Of a stretch of DNA of 45,046 nucleotides, positions 25,444-32,909 are shown piece after piece. Made by a program: the position numbers and the translations under genes. The notes under the pieces were generated by a model that saw nothing but the letters and a program-made list of their open reading frames with translations, did no database searches and had not been told where the DNA came from. The DNA is from Clostridiales bacterium (GTDB lineage: Bacteria; Bacillota; Clostridia; Christensenellales; Aristaeellaceae): assembly GCA_015056155.1 (NCBI GenBank), contig SVGU01000015.1, positions 1 to 45,046 on the forward strand, given 5' to 3'. Positions within the stretch are counted from its first letter, which is position 1; each line of letters begins with the position of its first letter.

Positions 25444-27690
25444 TTACTTGTGGATGATGACCGTGTAGGGCTTGGTGGAGTCGGTCTCCACCTTCGCTTC
25501 GCCATTGACCATGGTGACGGTGAAGGTGGCGGCGACGTTGCCCTTCAGGTCGGGAATGACCACCGTCTGGCTCTCGCCGTCCTCCAGCTGGTAGACGTGG
25601 AGCTCCAGGTCCTGCAGGTAGTCATAGTCGGGCTTGTTGTCCACCGCGCCCAGGGGCAGCACCGTGCCGGGGCGCACCATCAGCGGCATGGACATGAAGT
25701 CATGGATCTCGGTCTGCCACTTGCCGCCCTCGACCTTGCCGTCGTCCAGCAGGCACGTCCAGGTGCCCTCGGGCAGGTAGTACTGCACCTGACCGTCCTT
25801 GCGGAAGATGGGCGCCACCAGCAGCGCATCGCCCATCATGTACTGACGGTCGAGGGTGTCGCAGGCGGGATCGTCCGGGAACTCCAGGATCATCGGGCGC
25901 ATCATGGGCCAGCCGTTCTCATGCGCCTCCACCGCCTTCTGGTACAGGTAGGGCATCATGCGGCACTTGAGCTTGGTGAACTTGCGGCACACGTCCACGG
26001 ACTCCTCGTCGAAGAGCCACGGCACGCGGTAGGAGGTGGAGCCGTGCAGACGGCTGTGGGAGGACATGAGGCCGAACTGCAGCCAGCGCTTGTACACGTC
26101 CGCAGGGGCCGTGGACTCGAAACCGGAGATGTCGTGGCTCCAGAAGCCGAAGCCGGAGTGGGACATGCTCAGGCCCGCGCGCAGCGTCTCCGCCATGGAG
26201 ATGTAGGAGGCGGAGTTGTCGCCGCCCCAGTGCACGGGGAACTGCTGGCCGCCGACGGTGGCAGAGCGCGCGAACAGGATCGCCTCGCCCTCGCCCTTGC
26301 GGTCCTTGACCACGTCGAAGACGACCTTGTTGTACAGGTAGGTGTAGTAGTTATGCATCTTCACGGGGTCGCTGCCGTCAAACCACTTGACGCCGCGCAC
26401 GGGGATGCGCTCGCCGAAGTCGGTCTTGAAGCAGTCGATGCCCATGTCCATGAGCTTGTACAGGTAGGAGGCGTACCACTTGCAGGCGTCGGGGTTGGTG
26501 AAGTCCACGATCGCCATGCCAGCCTGCCACATGTCGGTCTGCCAGACGTCACCGTTCTCCTTGCACAGGAGGTAGCCGTTCTTCATGCCTTCCTCAAAGA
26601 GGGGGCTGGCCTGACCGATGTAGGAGTTGATCCAGCAGCACAGCTTCAGGCCCTTCTCGTGGTAGCGCTTGAGCATGCCCACGGGGTCCGGGAACACGTC
26701 CTTATCCCACTCGAAGTCGCACCAGTTGAAGCCCTTCATCCAGTAGCAGTCGAAGTGGAAGACGGACAGGGGGATGTCGCGCTCCGCCATGCCGTTGATG
26801 AAGGAGGAGGTGGTCTCCTCGTCATAGTTGGTGGTGAAGGAGGTGGACAGCCACAGGCCGAAGGACCACGGCGGCAGCAGCGCCGGACGGCCGGTCAGGG
26901 CGGTGTACAGATCCAGGGTGTTCTTCGGCTCGCCGCCGTAGATCACGTCATACACCAGCGTCTCGCCCTCGTGGGAGAACTGCACGCGCTCCACCTTTTC
27001 GCTGGCAACCTCGAAGGACACGTCGCCCGCATCCTCCACCAGCACGCCGTAGCCGCGGTTGGTCATGTAGAAGGGGATGTTCTTGTACGCCAGGTCAGAG
27101 GCCGTGCCGCCGTCCGCGTTCCACATATCGACGGTCTGGCCGTTCTTGACATACGCGCCGAAGCGCTCGCCCAGGCCGTACACGCACTCGCCCACGTCCA
27201 GCTGCAGGGAGTCGGACATGTAGGAGCGGCCGTGGGGCAGCAGGGACACGTCGGTGCCGTCCTTGGCCAGCGCACGGCCCATGCCGCGCCAGCCGGTGGT
27301 GGTCAGGATGCGGTCGCCGACCATATAGTCCACGCGCCACTGGCCATGGCCCTTGTACACGCGGGCGGTCAGCTCGCCGGAGGTGAAGGAGGCGTACTGC
27401 TCATCCTCGGTGATGACGGGGGTCACGTCCTCCTCGAAGGTCTCGAACTTGGGGTCGCGCACCTTGGTGCCGGCGAAGTGCGTCACCTTCACGCGGATGA
27501 TGTTCGCGCGGGGGGCGGTGAAGGTCACGGTCATCGCGCCGCCGTCCAGGATATCGCCGCGGTGGCCGATGGGACGGCAGGCAGACAGCACCTGCATGGA
27601 CTTCTCCGTCTTGTTCACGCGCACCGCGTGGGTCGCGTAGGACATGACATAATTCTGCTTGATCATCCAATAACCCTGGGTGAATTTCAT
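25444..27690 (-). CDS. yicI: Alpha-xylosidase, glycoside hydrolase family 31
   Basis: A 748-aa cytoplasmic enzyme (no signal peptide) that removes alpha-1,6-xylose from xyloglucan oligosaccharides, by similarity to YicI/XylS. ATG 27690 follows AAAGGAG. The order is an N-terminal beta-sandwich (1-240, GECVYGLGERFGAYVKNGQ), the GH31 barrel (about 270-600) and C-terminal sandwiches. The nucleophile is D424 in KTDFGERIP and the acid/base is D491 in HWGGDNSASY; the spacing is nearly that of E. coli YicI. LSTSFTTNYDEET and FHFDCYWMKGFNWCDFEWD are typical of alpha-xylosidases rather than alpha-glucosidases. It lies downstream of the GH29 gene, with an inverted repeat between them. Confidence 0.95.
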   Translation of the reverse strand: MKFTQGYWMIKQNYVMSYATHAVRVNKTEKSMQVLSACRPIGHRGDILDGGAMTVTFTAPRANIIRVKVTHFAGTKVRDPKFETFEEDVTPVITEDEQYASFTSGELTARVYKGHGQWRVDYMVGDRILTTTGWRGMGRALAKDGTDVSLLPHGRSYMSDSLQLDVGECVYGLGERFGAYVKNGQTVDMWNADGGTASDLAYKNIPFYMTNRGYGVLVEDAGDVSFEVASEKVERVQFSHEGETLVYDVIYGGEPKNTLDLYTALTGRPALLPPWSFGLWLSTSFTTNYDEETTSSFINGMAERDIPLSVFHFDCYWMKGFNWCDFEWDKDVFPDPVGMLKRYHEKGLKLCCWINSYIGQASPLFEEGMKNGYLLCKENGDVWQTDMWQAGMAIVDFTNPDACKWYASYLYKLMDMGIDCFKTDFGERIPVRGVKWFDGSDPVKMHNYYTYLYNKVVFDVVKDRKGEGEAILFARSATVGGQQFPVHWGGDNSASYISMAETLRAGLSMSHSGFGFWSHDISGFESTAPADVYKRWLQFGLMSSHSRLHGSTSYRVPWLFDEESVDVCRKFTKLKCRMMPYLYQKAVEAHENGWPMMRPMILEFPDDPACDTLDRQYMMGDALLVAPIFRKDGQVQYYLPEGTWTCLLDDGKVEGGKWQTEIHDFMSMPLMVRPGTVLPLGAVDNKPDYDYLQDLELHVYQLEDGESQTVVIPDLKGNVAATFTVTMVNGEAKVETDSTKPYTVIIHK

Positions 27691-27710
27691 GGGAATCTAC
27701 TCCTTTAAGT

Positions 27711-27839
27711 GAATTCGGAATGATGAATTCGGAATTCGGAATTGAATATGTGATCCATCCGGAGCATCGGGCGGAAACTCCTTCGTGAGAGCAGCCTGCC
27801 GCCCGCACTTATGAATTCCGAATTCCGCATTCCGAATTC
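27711..27839. repeat. 27-base inverted repeat of GAATTC-rich arms
   Basis: Arms 27711-27737 and 27813-27839 are inverted copies, differing at two positions in the middle, with 75 bases between. Each arm is built of overlapping GAATTCGGAAT units, and similar units continue to 27745 and 27846. Inside the loop CGGGCGG (27768-27774) can pair with CCGCCCG (27799-27805). In RNA this would be a long stem between the GH29 stop and the GH31 start. Confidence 0.8.
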
Positions 27840-27857
27840 CGAATTTGGTGAACCTCG

Positions 27858-29324
27858 TCAGTCCGTGACGATCTTCACGACGACGGGCATGTCGCTGCGC
27901 CAGGCGCCCAGGTCAACATGCAGCGCTTCTTCGTCGCGCGTCCACTTGCATTCGCCGCAGCCCAGCACCTCGACCTTTTCGATCACGCCGTGCCACAGGG
28001 GCAGGTGGCTCGCGTCGGCCTCGCGCAGGGACTTGATGTGCATTTGGCCGTCCTCCGGGCACACCAGGCAGGTCGCATACACGCGGCTGCCGTTGCAGGT
28101 GAAGCGGAAGTCCTCGCTGGTGTAGCCGCGGGCGGCGCCGTCGGCAAACTGGCCCTCCTGGATCTTCGTGGGGCCCTCCTGCGCGATACGCCAGACGGAC
28201 GTGCCGTGAATGGCCTCGTCGTTGACCTTCATCCACGCGGCCATGGCCTTGAGGATCTCGATCTCCTTCTCGCGGAGCTCGCCGTCGGGCTTGGGGCCGA
28301 AGTTCAGCAGCAGGCGGCCGTTCTTGCACACCACGTCCACCAGATCGCTGATGATCTCCGCCGGGGACTTGAACACCGCCTTGCCGGGCTGCTCGGAATA
28401 GCTCCAGCTCCAGCGCATCACGGAGGTATCGGACTGCCACAGGAAGGGCTTCGCCTCCGCGAACGCGCCGCGCTCGATATCCGGCACGCCGATGCCAAAG
28501 GGCATCGCGTCATGCTTGTAGTTGATCACGCAGCCGCCGTACTCCTCCATGCGGTTGAAGTAGTAGGCCGCGAAGCGCTTCAGGTAGGGCTTGACCGCGC
28601 TGTGCTGGATCCACCAGTCGAAATAGATGATGCGCGGATGGTACCTGTCCACGATCTCGCAGCAGCGCAGCAGCCAGTCGGTCAGGAACTCCTCGGTGGG
28701 CGTGGGCTCGGAGAACAGGTCGTGGTGATTCGCCTCGGGCATCGCGGGCCACTCGTAGTCGCCCAGCTGCTGGTCGCCGATGCCTGCGGTCTCCTTCGCA
28801 TGGCCCAGGAAGAACCAGTGCTCCACGCGGTGGGTGGACGCGCCCAGGGTCATGCCCACGCGCTCCGCCTCCCGCAGGAGGTCGCCGGTGATGTCCCGGT
28901 GGGGACCCATCTCGGCAGCGTTCCAGTGGCTCAGCTCGCTCTGATAGTTCTGGAAGCCGTCATGATGCTCCGCCACGGGAACGATATAGTCCGCGCCGGC
29001 CTCCCGGAAAAGCTTCGCCCACAGCTGCGGGTCGAACTTGTCCATCTTGAAATCGGGAATGAAGTCCTTGAAGCCGAAATCCTTCGGGTCGCCGTAGTGC
29101 TCCAGGTGCCACTTGTACTCCTCGGAGTCCTTGATATACATGTTGCGGGCGTACCAGTCATGATACGCAGGCACGGAAAACACACCCCAATGCAGGAAAA
29201 TGCCCAGCCGCTTTTCCTTGTACCACGCGGGCACAGGATGCTTGGCAAGAGAGTCCCAGTCGGGGTGATAGCGGCCCTCGCGGTTGACCCGGTCGATCTC
29301 GGCGAGATAAAGCTGTCGGTCCAT
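27858..29324 (-). CDS. Alpha-L-fucosidase, glycoside hydrolase family 29
   Basis: A 488-aa cytoplasmic retaining alpha-L-fucosidase. ATG 29324 follows TTGGAGG. The catalytic barrel spans about 35-360: LGIFLHWGVFSVPAYHDWYARNM is split as LGIFLHWGVFSVPA and DWYARNM, with VAEHHDGF, MTLGASTHRVEHW and RIIYFDWWIQ. The nucleophile is D236 in the last motif. The acid/base is not fixed in this family and I cannot name it. LLLNFGPKPDGELREKE closes the barrel, and a C-terminal beta-sandwich (about 390-488) follows. There is no signal peptide, so the substrate is an imported oligosaccharide. Paired with GH31 and opposite GH3, a role on fucosylated xyloglucan fragments is plausible. Confidence 0.94.
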   Translation of the reverse strand: MDRQLYLAEIDRVNREGRYHPDWDSLAKHPVPAWYKEKRLGIFLHWGVFSVPAYHDWYARNMYIKDSEEYKWHLEHYGDPKDFGFKDFIPDFKMDKFDPQLWAKLFREAGADYIVPVAEHHDGFQNYQSELSHWNAAEMGPHRDITGDLLREAERVGMTLGASTHRVEHWFFLGHAKETAGIGDQQLGDYEWPAMPEANHHDLFSEPTPTEEFLTDWLLRCCEIVDRYHPRIIYFDWWIQHSAVKPYLKRFAAYYFNRMEEYGGCVINYKHDAMPFGIGVPDIERGAFAEAKPFLWQSDTSVMRWSWSYSEQPGKAVFKSPAEIISDLVDVVCKNGRLLLNFGPKPDGELREKEIEILKAMAAWMKVNDEAIHGTSVWRIAQEGPTKIQEGQFADGAARGYTSEDFRFTCNGSRVYATCLVCPEDGQMHIKSLREADASHLPLWHGVIEKVEVLGCGECKWTRDEEALHVDLGAWRSDMPVVVKIVTD

Positions 29325-29439
29325 TACCGTTCCTCCAATTTACAGGAAGTTATATGGATATCTGATTAAAACATACGACACCCTCCCCCTTTTCCCCTGC
29401 CGGAGCGATAACGAAATTTGCCGAAATTTTGTCGAACGG

Positions 29440-29468
29440 TTGCTTTTGCATCGGAAAACAGGTATCAT
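29440..29468 (+). promoter_or_regulatory. Sigma-A promoter of the GH3 gene
   Basis: TTGCTT (29440-29445) and TATCAT (29463-29468) with a 17-base spacer, about 63 bases before the start codon. Two near-direct repeats, CGAAATTTG (29412-29420) and CGAAATTTTG (29422-29431), lie just upstream of the -35 box at an 11-base step, where an activator could bind on one face of the helix. Confidence 0.6.
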
Positions 29469-29531
29469 AAGCATACTACCATCCCGTTGATCCGATCCGA
29501 TATTATAAAGCGAATCAAGGAGGAGCATCCG

Positions 29532-31745
29532 ATGAGCAATGAACAGATCCAGCAGAAGGTGGAAGCCCTGCTGGCACAGATGACGCTGGAGGAAAAGGCC
29601 GCGCAGATGGTTCAGGTGCCCTACACCGTCGCGGGCCGCGAGGAATCCCTGCGCTGGGCCCGTCTGGGCGCCGGTTCCTTCCTGCACGTGCTGGGCGACG
29701 ATGCCCGCGAGGTGCAGCAGACCGCGCTGAAGGAGAGCCGCCTGGGCATCCCGGTCATCTTCGGCATCGACGCCATCCACGGCCACGGCCTGAATCAGGA
29801 CGCCGCCATCTTCCCCAGCCAGCTGGCCTGCGCCTGCTCGTGGGATCCCGCCGTGGCGGAGGAGATGGGCCGCGTGACCGCCCGCGAGGTCGCCACCGAC
29901 GGCCTGCACTGGACCTTCTCCCCCGTGTGCTGCCTCGGCCGCGACACCCGCTGGGGCCGCATCGACGAGACCTTCGGCGAAGATCCTTACCTCTCCGGCG
30001 AAATGACCTACGGCATCGTCCGCGGCTATCAGGGCGATTCCCTGGACGCGCCGGACTCCATCCTCGCCTGCGCCAAGCATTACATCGGCTACGGCGAGGC
30101 CGTGGGCGCCCGCGACGCGGTGGACACCCAGATGACCTACCGCAAGATGAAGGAGGTCTTCGTGCCGCCCTTCCAGCGCGCGGTGGACGCGGGCTGCGCC
30201 ACCTTCATGACCGCCTACGGCTCCATCGACGGCACGCCCTTCACCGCCGACCCCAAGACCATGAAGACCATCCTGCGGGACGAGATGGGCTTTGATGGCT
30301 TCGTCGTCACCGACTGGAACAACTGCCAGAGCCTCCTGACCCAGCAGTTCGTCGCCGCGGACATCGGGGAGGCCTCCATCCTCTCCGCCGAGGCCGGCAA
30401 CGACATGATGATGACCACCCTCGACTTCTACGACGCCGCCATCAGGGCCGTGCGCGAGGGCCGGCTGGACGAGAAGGTGCTGGACGACGCCGTGCGCCAC
30501 ATCCTGACGGTCAAGTTCCGCATGGATCTGTTCGGCAAGCCCGAAAAGGCGGGCATTCCCGGCTGCATCGGCTGCGAGGAGCACCGCCAGGCCGCCTACC
30601 GCGCCGGTCAGCGCAGCATCACCCTGCTCAAGAACAACGGCGCCCTGCCCCTCAGGGACGTGAAGAAGGTCGCCGTCATCGGCCAGAACGCCGACGACAT
30701 CCAGTCCCAGTACGGCGACTGGACATACCTGACCCACCCCAATTCCGAAACCGCCCGTCCGCCCCGCCGCCCCTATGTGACGGTGAAGGAGGGCTTTGAG
30801 CAGCTGTGCGAAGCGCACGGCGCCCAGTGTGTGTACCACCACGGCTGCGCGGTCCGTCCCCTGCCGCCGGAGGTCATCGCGATGATCGAAGGCCCCGTGC
30901 TGGCCGACCCCGTCGCGGAGAACATCCGCCAGCAGAGCATGCGCCGCATGCCCCCCAGGGATGACATCCCCGGCGCCGTGGCCGCCGCGAAGGACGCGGA
31001 CGCGATCGTCCTCGTCGTCGGCGACACCATCGACCAGCACGGCGAATACAAGGATCGCGGCAACCTCGACCTCTCCGGCGAGCAGATGGCCCTCTACCGG
31101 GCCCTGCGCGCGCTGAACATCCCGCTGACGGTGGTGCTGGTGTCCTCCAAGCCCCTGTGCATCGGCGAAATCGCCGAAACGGCGGACGCGGTCATCGTCG
31201 CCTTCAACGGCGGACAGTACGGCGGTCTGGCCGTGGCGGAGGCTGCCTTCGGCGTGTTCAACCCCTCCGGCCGCCTGCCCATCACCTTCCCCGCCCATTC
31301 CGGCCAGCTGCCGGTGTACTACAACAGCCTGCCCGGCTGGCACGGCGGTCGCTACATGGACCTGCCGCGCACGCCGGTATATGCCTTCGGCGAGGGCATG
31401 GGCTACGCGCCCTTCTCCTACGCCAACCTGGTTTTCGACGCCGCGGCCCTCACCGCCTCGGTGGATGTGACCAACGCCGGCGACGTCCCCGGCACGGAGG
31501 TCGTGCAGGTCTACATGCATGACCTGGTGGCGAGCGTCATCCGCCCGGTGAAGCAGCTGATCGCCTTCACCCGCGTGGACCTCGCCCCCGGCGAAACGAA
31601 GACCGTCACCTTCCGGCTGCGGCGGGAGGACTTCTCCCTCGTGAACCGCGAAGAGAAGCGCATCGTGGAGCCCGGCGAGTTCGACCTGTTCATCGGCCAC
31701 TCCTCCCGGGACGAGGACCTGCTCCGCACACGGTTTGCCCTGTAA
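29532..31745 (+). CDS. Glycoside hydrolase family 3 beta-glycosidase
   Basis: A 737-aa cytoplasmic beta-glucosidase or beta-xylosidase. ATG 29532 follows AAGGAGGAG; a longer open frame lacks a site. Domain order: GH3 barrel (about 1-310: MTLEEKAAQMVQ, GIPVIFGIDAIHGHG, TFGEDPYLSGEMT, CAKHYIGYGEAVGARD), alpha/beta sandwich (about 345-600: SITLLKNNGALPL, VVGDTIDQHGEYKDR), and a fibronectin-III-like C-terminal domain (about 630-730: ASVDVTNAGDVPGTEVVQVY). The nucleophile is D261 in GFVVTDWNN. There is no signal peptide. It is divergent from GH29/GH31; together they could strip fucose and xylose and then cleave the glucan backbone of xyloglucan fragments. Exact specificity cannot be read. Confidence 0.93.
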   Translation: MSNEQIQQKVEALLAQMTLEEKAAQMVQVPYTVAGREESLRWARLGAGSFLHVLGDDAREVQQTALKESRLGIPVIFGIDAIHGHGLNQDAAIFPSQLACACSWDPAVAEEMGRVTAREVATDGLHWTFSPVCCLGRDTRWGRIDETFGEDPYLSGEMTYGIVRGYQGDSLDAPDSILACAKHYIGYGEAVGARDAVDTQMTYRKMKEVFVPPFQRAVDAGCATFMTAYGSIDGTPFTADPKTMKTILRDEMGFDGFVVTDWNNCQSLLTQQFVAADIGEASILSAEAGNDMMMTTLDFYDAAIRAVREGRLDEKVLDDAVRHILTVKFRMDLFGKPEKAGIPGCIGCEEHRQAAYRAGQRSITLLKNNGALPLRDVKKVAVIGQNADDIQSQYGDWTYLTHPNSETARPPRRPYVTVKEGFEQLCEAHGAQCVYHHGCAVRPLPPEVIAMIEGPVLADPVAENIRQQSMRRMPPRDDIPGAVAAAKDADAIVLVVGDTIDQHGEYKDRGNLDLSGEQMALYRALRALNIPLTVVLVSSKPLCIGEIAETADAVIVAFNGGQYGGLAVAEAAFGVFNPSGRLPITFPAHSGQLPVYYNSLPGWHGGRYMDLPRTPVYAFGEGMGYAPFSYANLVFDAAALTASVDVTNAGDVPGTEVVQVYMHDLVASVIRPVKQLIAFTRVDLAPGETKTVTFRLRREDFSLVNREEKRIVEPGEFDLFIGHSSRDEDLLRTRFAL

Positions 31746-31751
31746 TGCATC

Positions 31752-31785
31752 AGCCCGTGCCGGAAAGAACGGTGCGGGCTTTTTC
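31752..31785 (+). terminator. Intrinsic terminator after the GH3 gene
   Basis: Eleven-pair stem AGCCCGTGCCG (31752-31762) / CGGTGCGGGCT (31770-31780), including two G-T wobbles, followed by TTTTT. Confidence 0.85.
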
Positions 31786-31819
31786 CATGCAAACCCGGCC
31801 GCTCCATAGCCGCACAGGC

Positions 31820-31848
31820 TTGCCGGATTCATCAATGCGTGATAGAAT
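31820..31848 (+). promoter_or_regulatory. Candidate promoter of the alpha/beta hydrolase gene
   Basis: TTGCCG (31820-31825) and TAGAAT (31843-31848) with 17 bases between, 34 bases before the start codon. Confidence 0.55.
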
Positions 31849-31882
31849 ATCCACGAAATGTCAATATATGAGGTGAGTCTGT

Positions 31883-32635
31883 ATGCTGTTCAACGAATTC
31901 GGAAACCGAGAAAACCCGCCAGTTCTGCTCCTGCATGGCATGATGCAGGACTGGCGGAGCGAATACGAGCTGCTCAAGCCCCTGGAAGCGCACTATCGCC
32001 TGATCATCCCTGCACAGGACGGCTTCTATGACGGGAGCGCCGACTTTACCTCCTTTGCCGACCAGGCACGGCAGATCGAAGAGTATATCGACCGTCATTA
32101 CCACGGGAAGATCCACGGGGCATACGGTGCGTCGCAGGGCGGACTGATGCTGACCGAGCTGCTCACGAGAAACAACGTCGACCTCGGCACCGTGATCATG
32201 GACGGCTGCTATATCGCCCATCAGGGCTGGATCGCCGGCTGGGTGACGTACAAAATGTTCTGCAGGATCAAGAATACCGGGAAGCTCCCTGCGATCATGA
32301 ACGTCATGATCGCGCTCATGGGAACCAGCAAGGAGGACGTGACCGGCGGCTTCATGGATGCGATGTACATGAAGGCCAGCGATGAAACAGTCCGCCGCAA
32401 TTTCTTGGAGAATTACACCTATCGCGCCCGTCCGGAGATCGCACAGGCACAAAACACGGTGCACCTGTGGTGCGGGAGCAAGGAACCCTACGCCCTGAAG
32501 TCGCACCGAATCCTCAAGAAGCATCTGAAACACTGCCACGAGGAGATCATGGACGGCTTTGGGCACGGCGAGTTCCTGCTCAGGCACACGGCCGACTGCT
32601 GCGAAAAGATCCGACGGACCCTCGATAACCCGTGA
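31883..32635 (+). CDS. Alpha/beta-fold hydrolase
   Basis: A 250-aa cytoplasmic hydrolase. ATG 31883 follows GAGGTGA. The layout is that of the alpha/beta hydrolase superfamily: an oxyanion-loop phrase PVLLLHGMMQDW near residue 15, the nucleophile elbow YGASQGGLM with S84, and a C-terminal GFGHGEF with H228 as catalytic base. The acid is probably in the VHLWCGSKEPYA region, where an Asp is expected but a Glu is seen (E197). Residues about 105-180 form a helical cap. It has its own promoter and is followed by a terminator. The substrate is not known; an esterase is the safest guess. Confidence 0.82.
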   Translation: MLFNEFGNRENPPVLLLHGMMQDWRSEYELLKPLEAHYRLIIPAQDGFYDGSADFTSFADQARQIEEYIDRHYHGKIHGAYGASQGGLMLTELLTRNNVDLGTVIMDGCYIAHQGWIAGWVTYKMFCRIKNTGKLPAIMNVMIALMGTSKEDVTGGFMDAMYMKASDETVRRNFLENYTYRARPEIAQAQNTVHLWCGSKEPYALKSHRILKKHLKHCHEEIMDGFGHGEFLLRHTADCCEKIRRTLDNP

Positions 32636-32711
32636 GGAGCCGGAAACCGGCACGCGATCTTCTCACTGCCGGTCGGCCACGCACCGGTTCAGCACCCATA
32701 TACAGAATCGT

Positions 32712-32740
32712 CCCGCACCACCCGATTTGGTGCGGGTTTC
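32712..32740 (+). terminator. Intrinsic terminator after the hydrolase gene
   Basis: Perfect nine-pair stem CCCGCACCA (32712-32720) / TGGTGCGGG (32728-32736), followed by TTTCCTGTTTTTT. Confidence 0.8.
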
Positions 32741-32783
32741 CTGTTTTTTCATGGCATATTGTTGCTTTCCGGCCTGGAAATGG

Positions 32784-32812
32784 TGGACATTCCCATCGAT
32801 TCGTGATAAACT
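32784..32812 (+). promoter_or_regulatory. Candidate promoter of the receptor-kinase gene
   Basis: TGGACA (32784-32789) and TAAACT (32807-32812) with a 17-base spacer, giving a leader of roughly 90 bases before the TTG start at 32910. Confidence 0.5.
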
Positions 32813-32909
32813 GAATCAAGTGAAATTGTCATGAATTGCTATTTCCGGTCCCGACACACCGGCGGACCGGCCGCCTGATACAGCAGATGAAAAGCGAGGG
32901 ACTTCTACA

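Noticed and set aside
24169..27708. A 1179-codon open frame on the plus strand
   Set aside because: Antisense to the EAL and GH31 genes, which have full catalytic motifs; no recognisable domain.
29340..31835. An 831-codon open frame on the minus strand
   Set aside because: Antisense to the GH3 gene; no promoter, ribosome site or domain.
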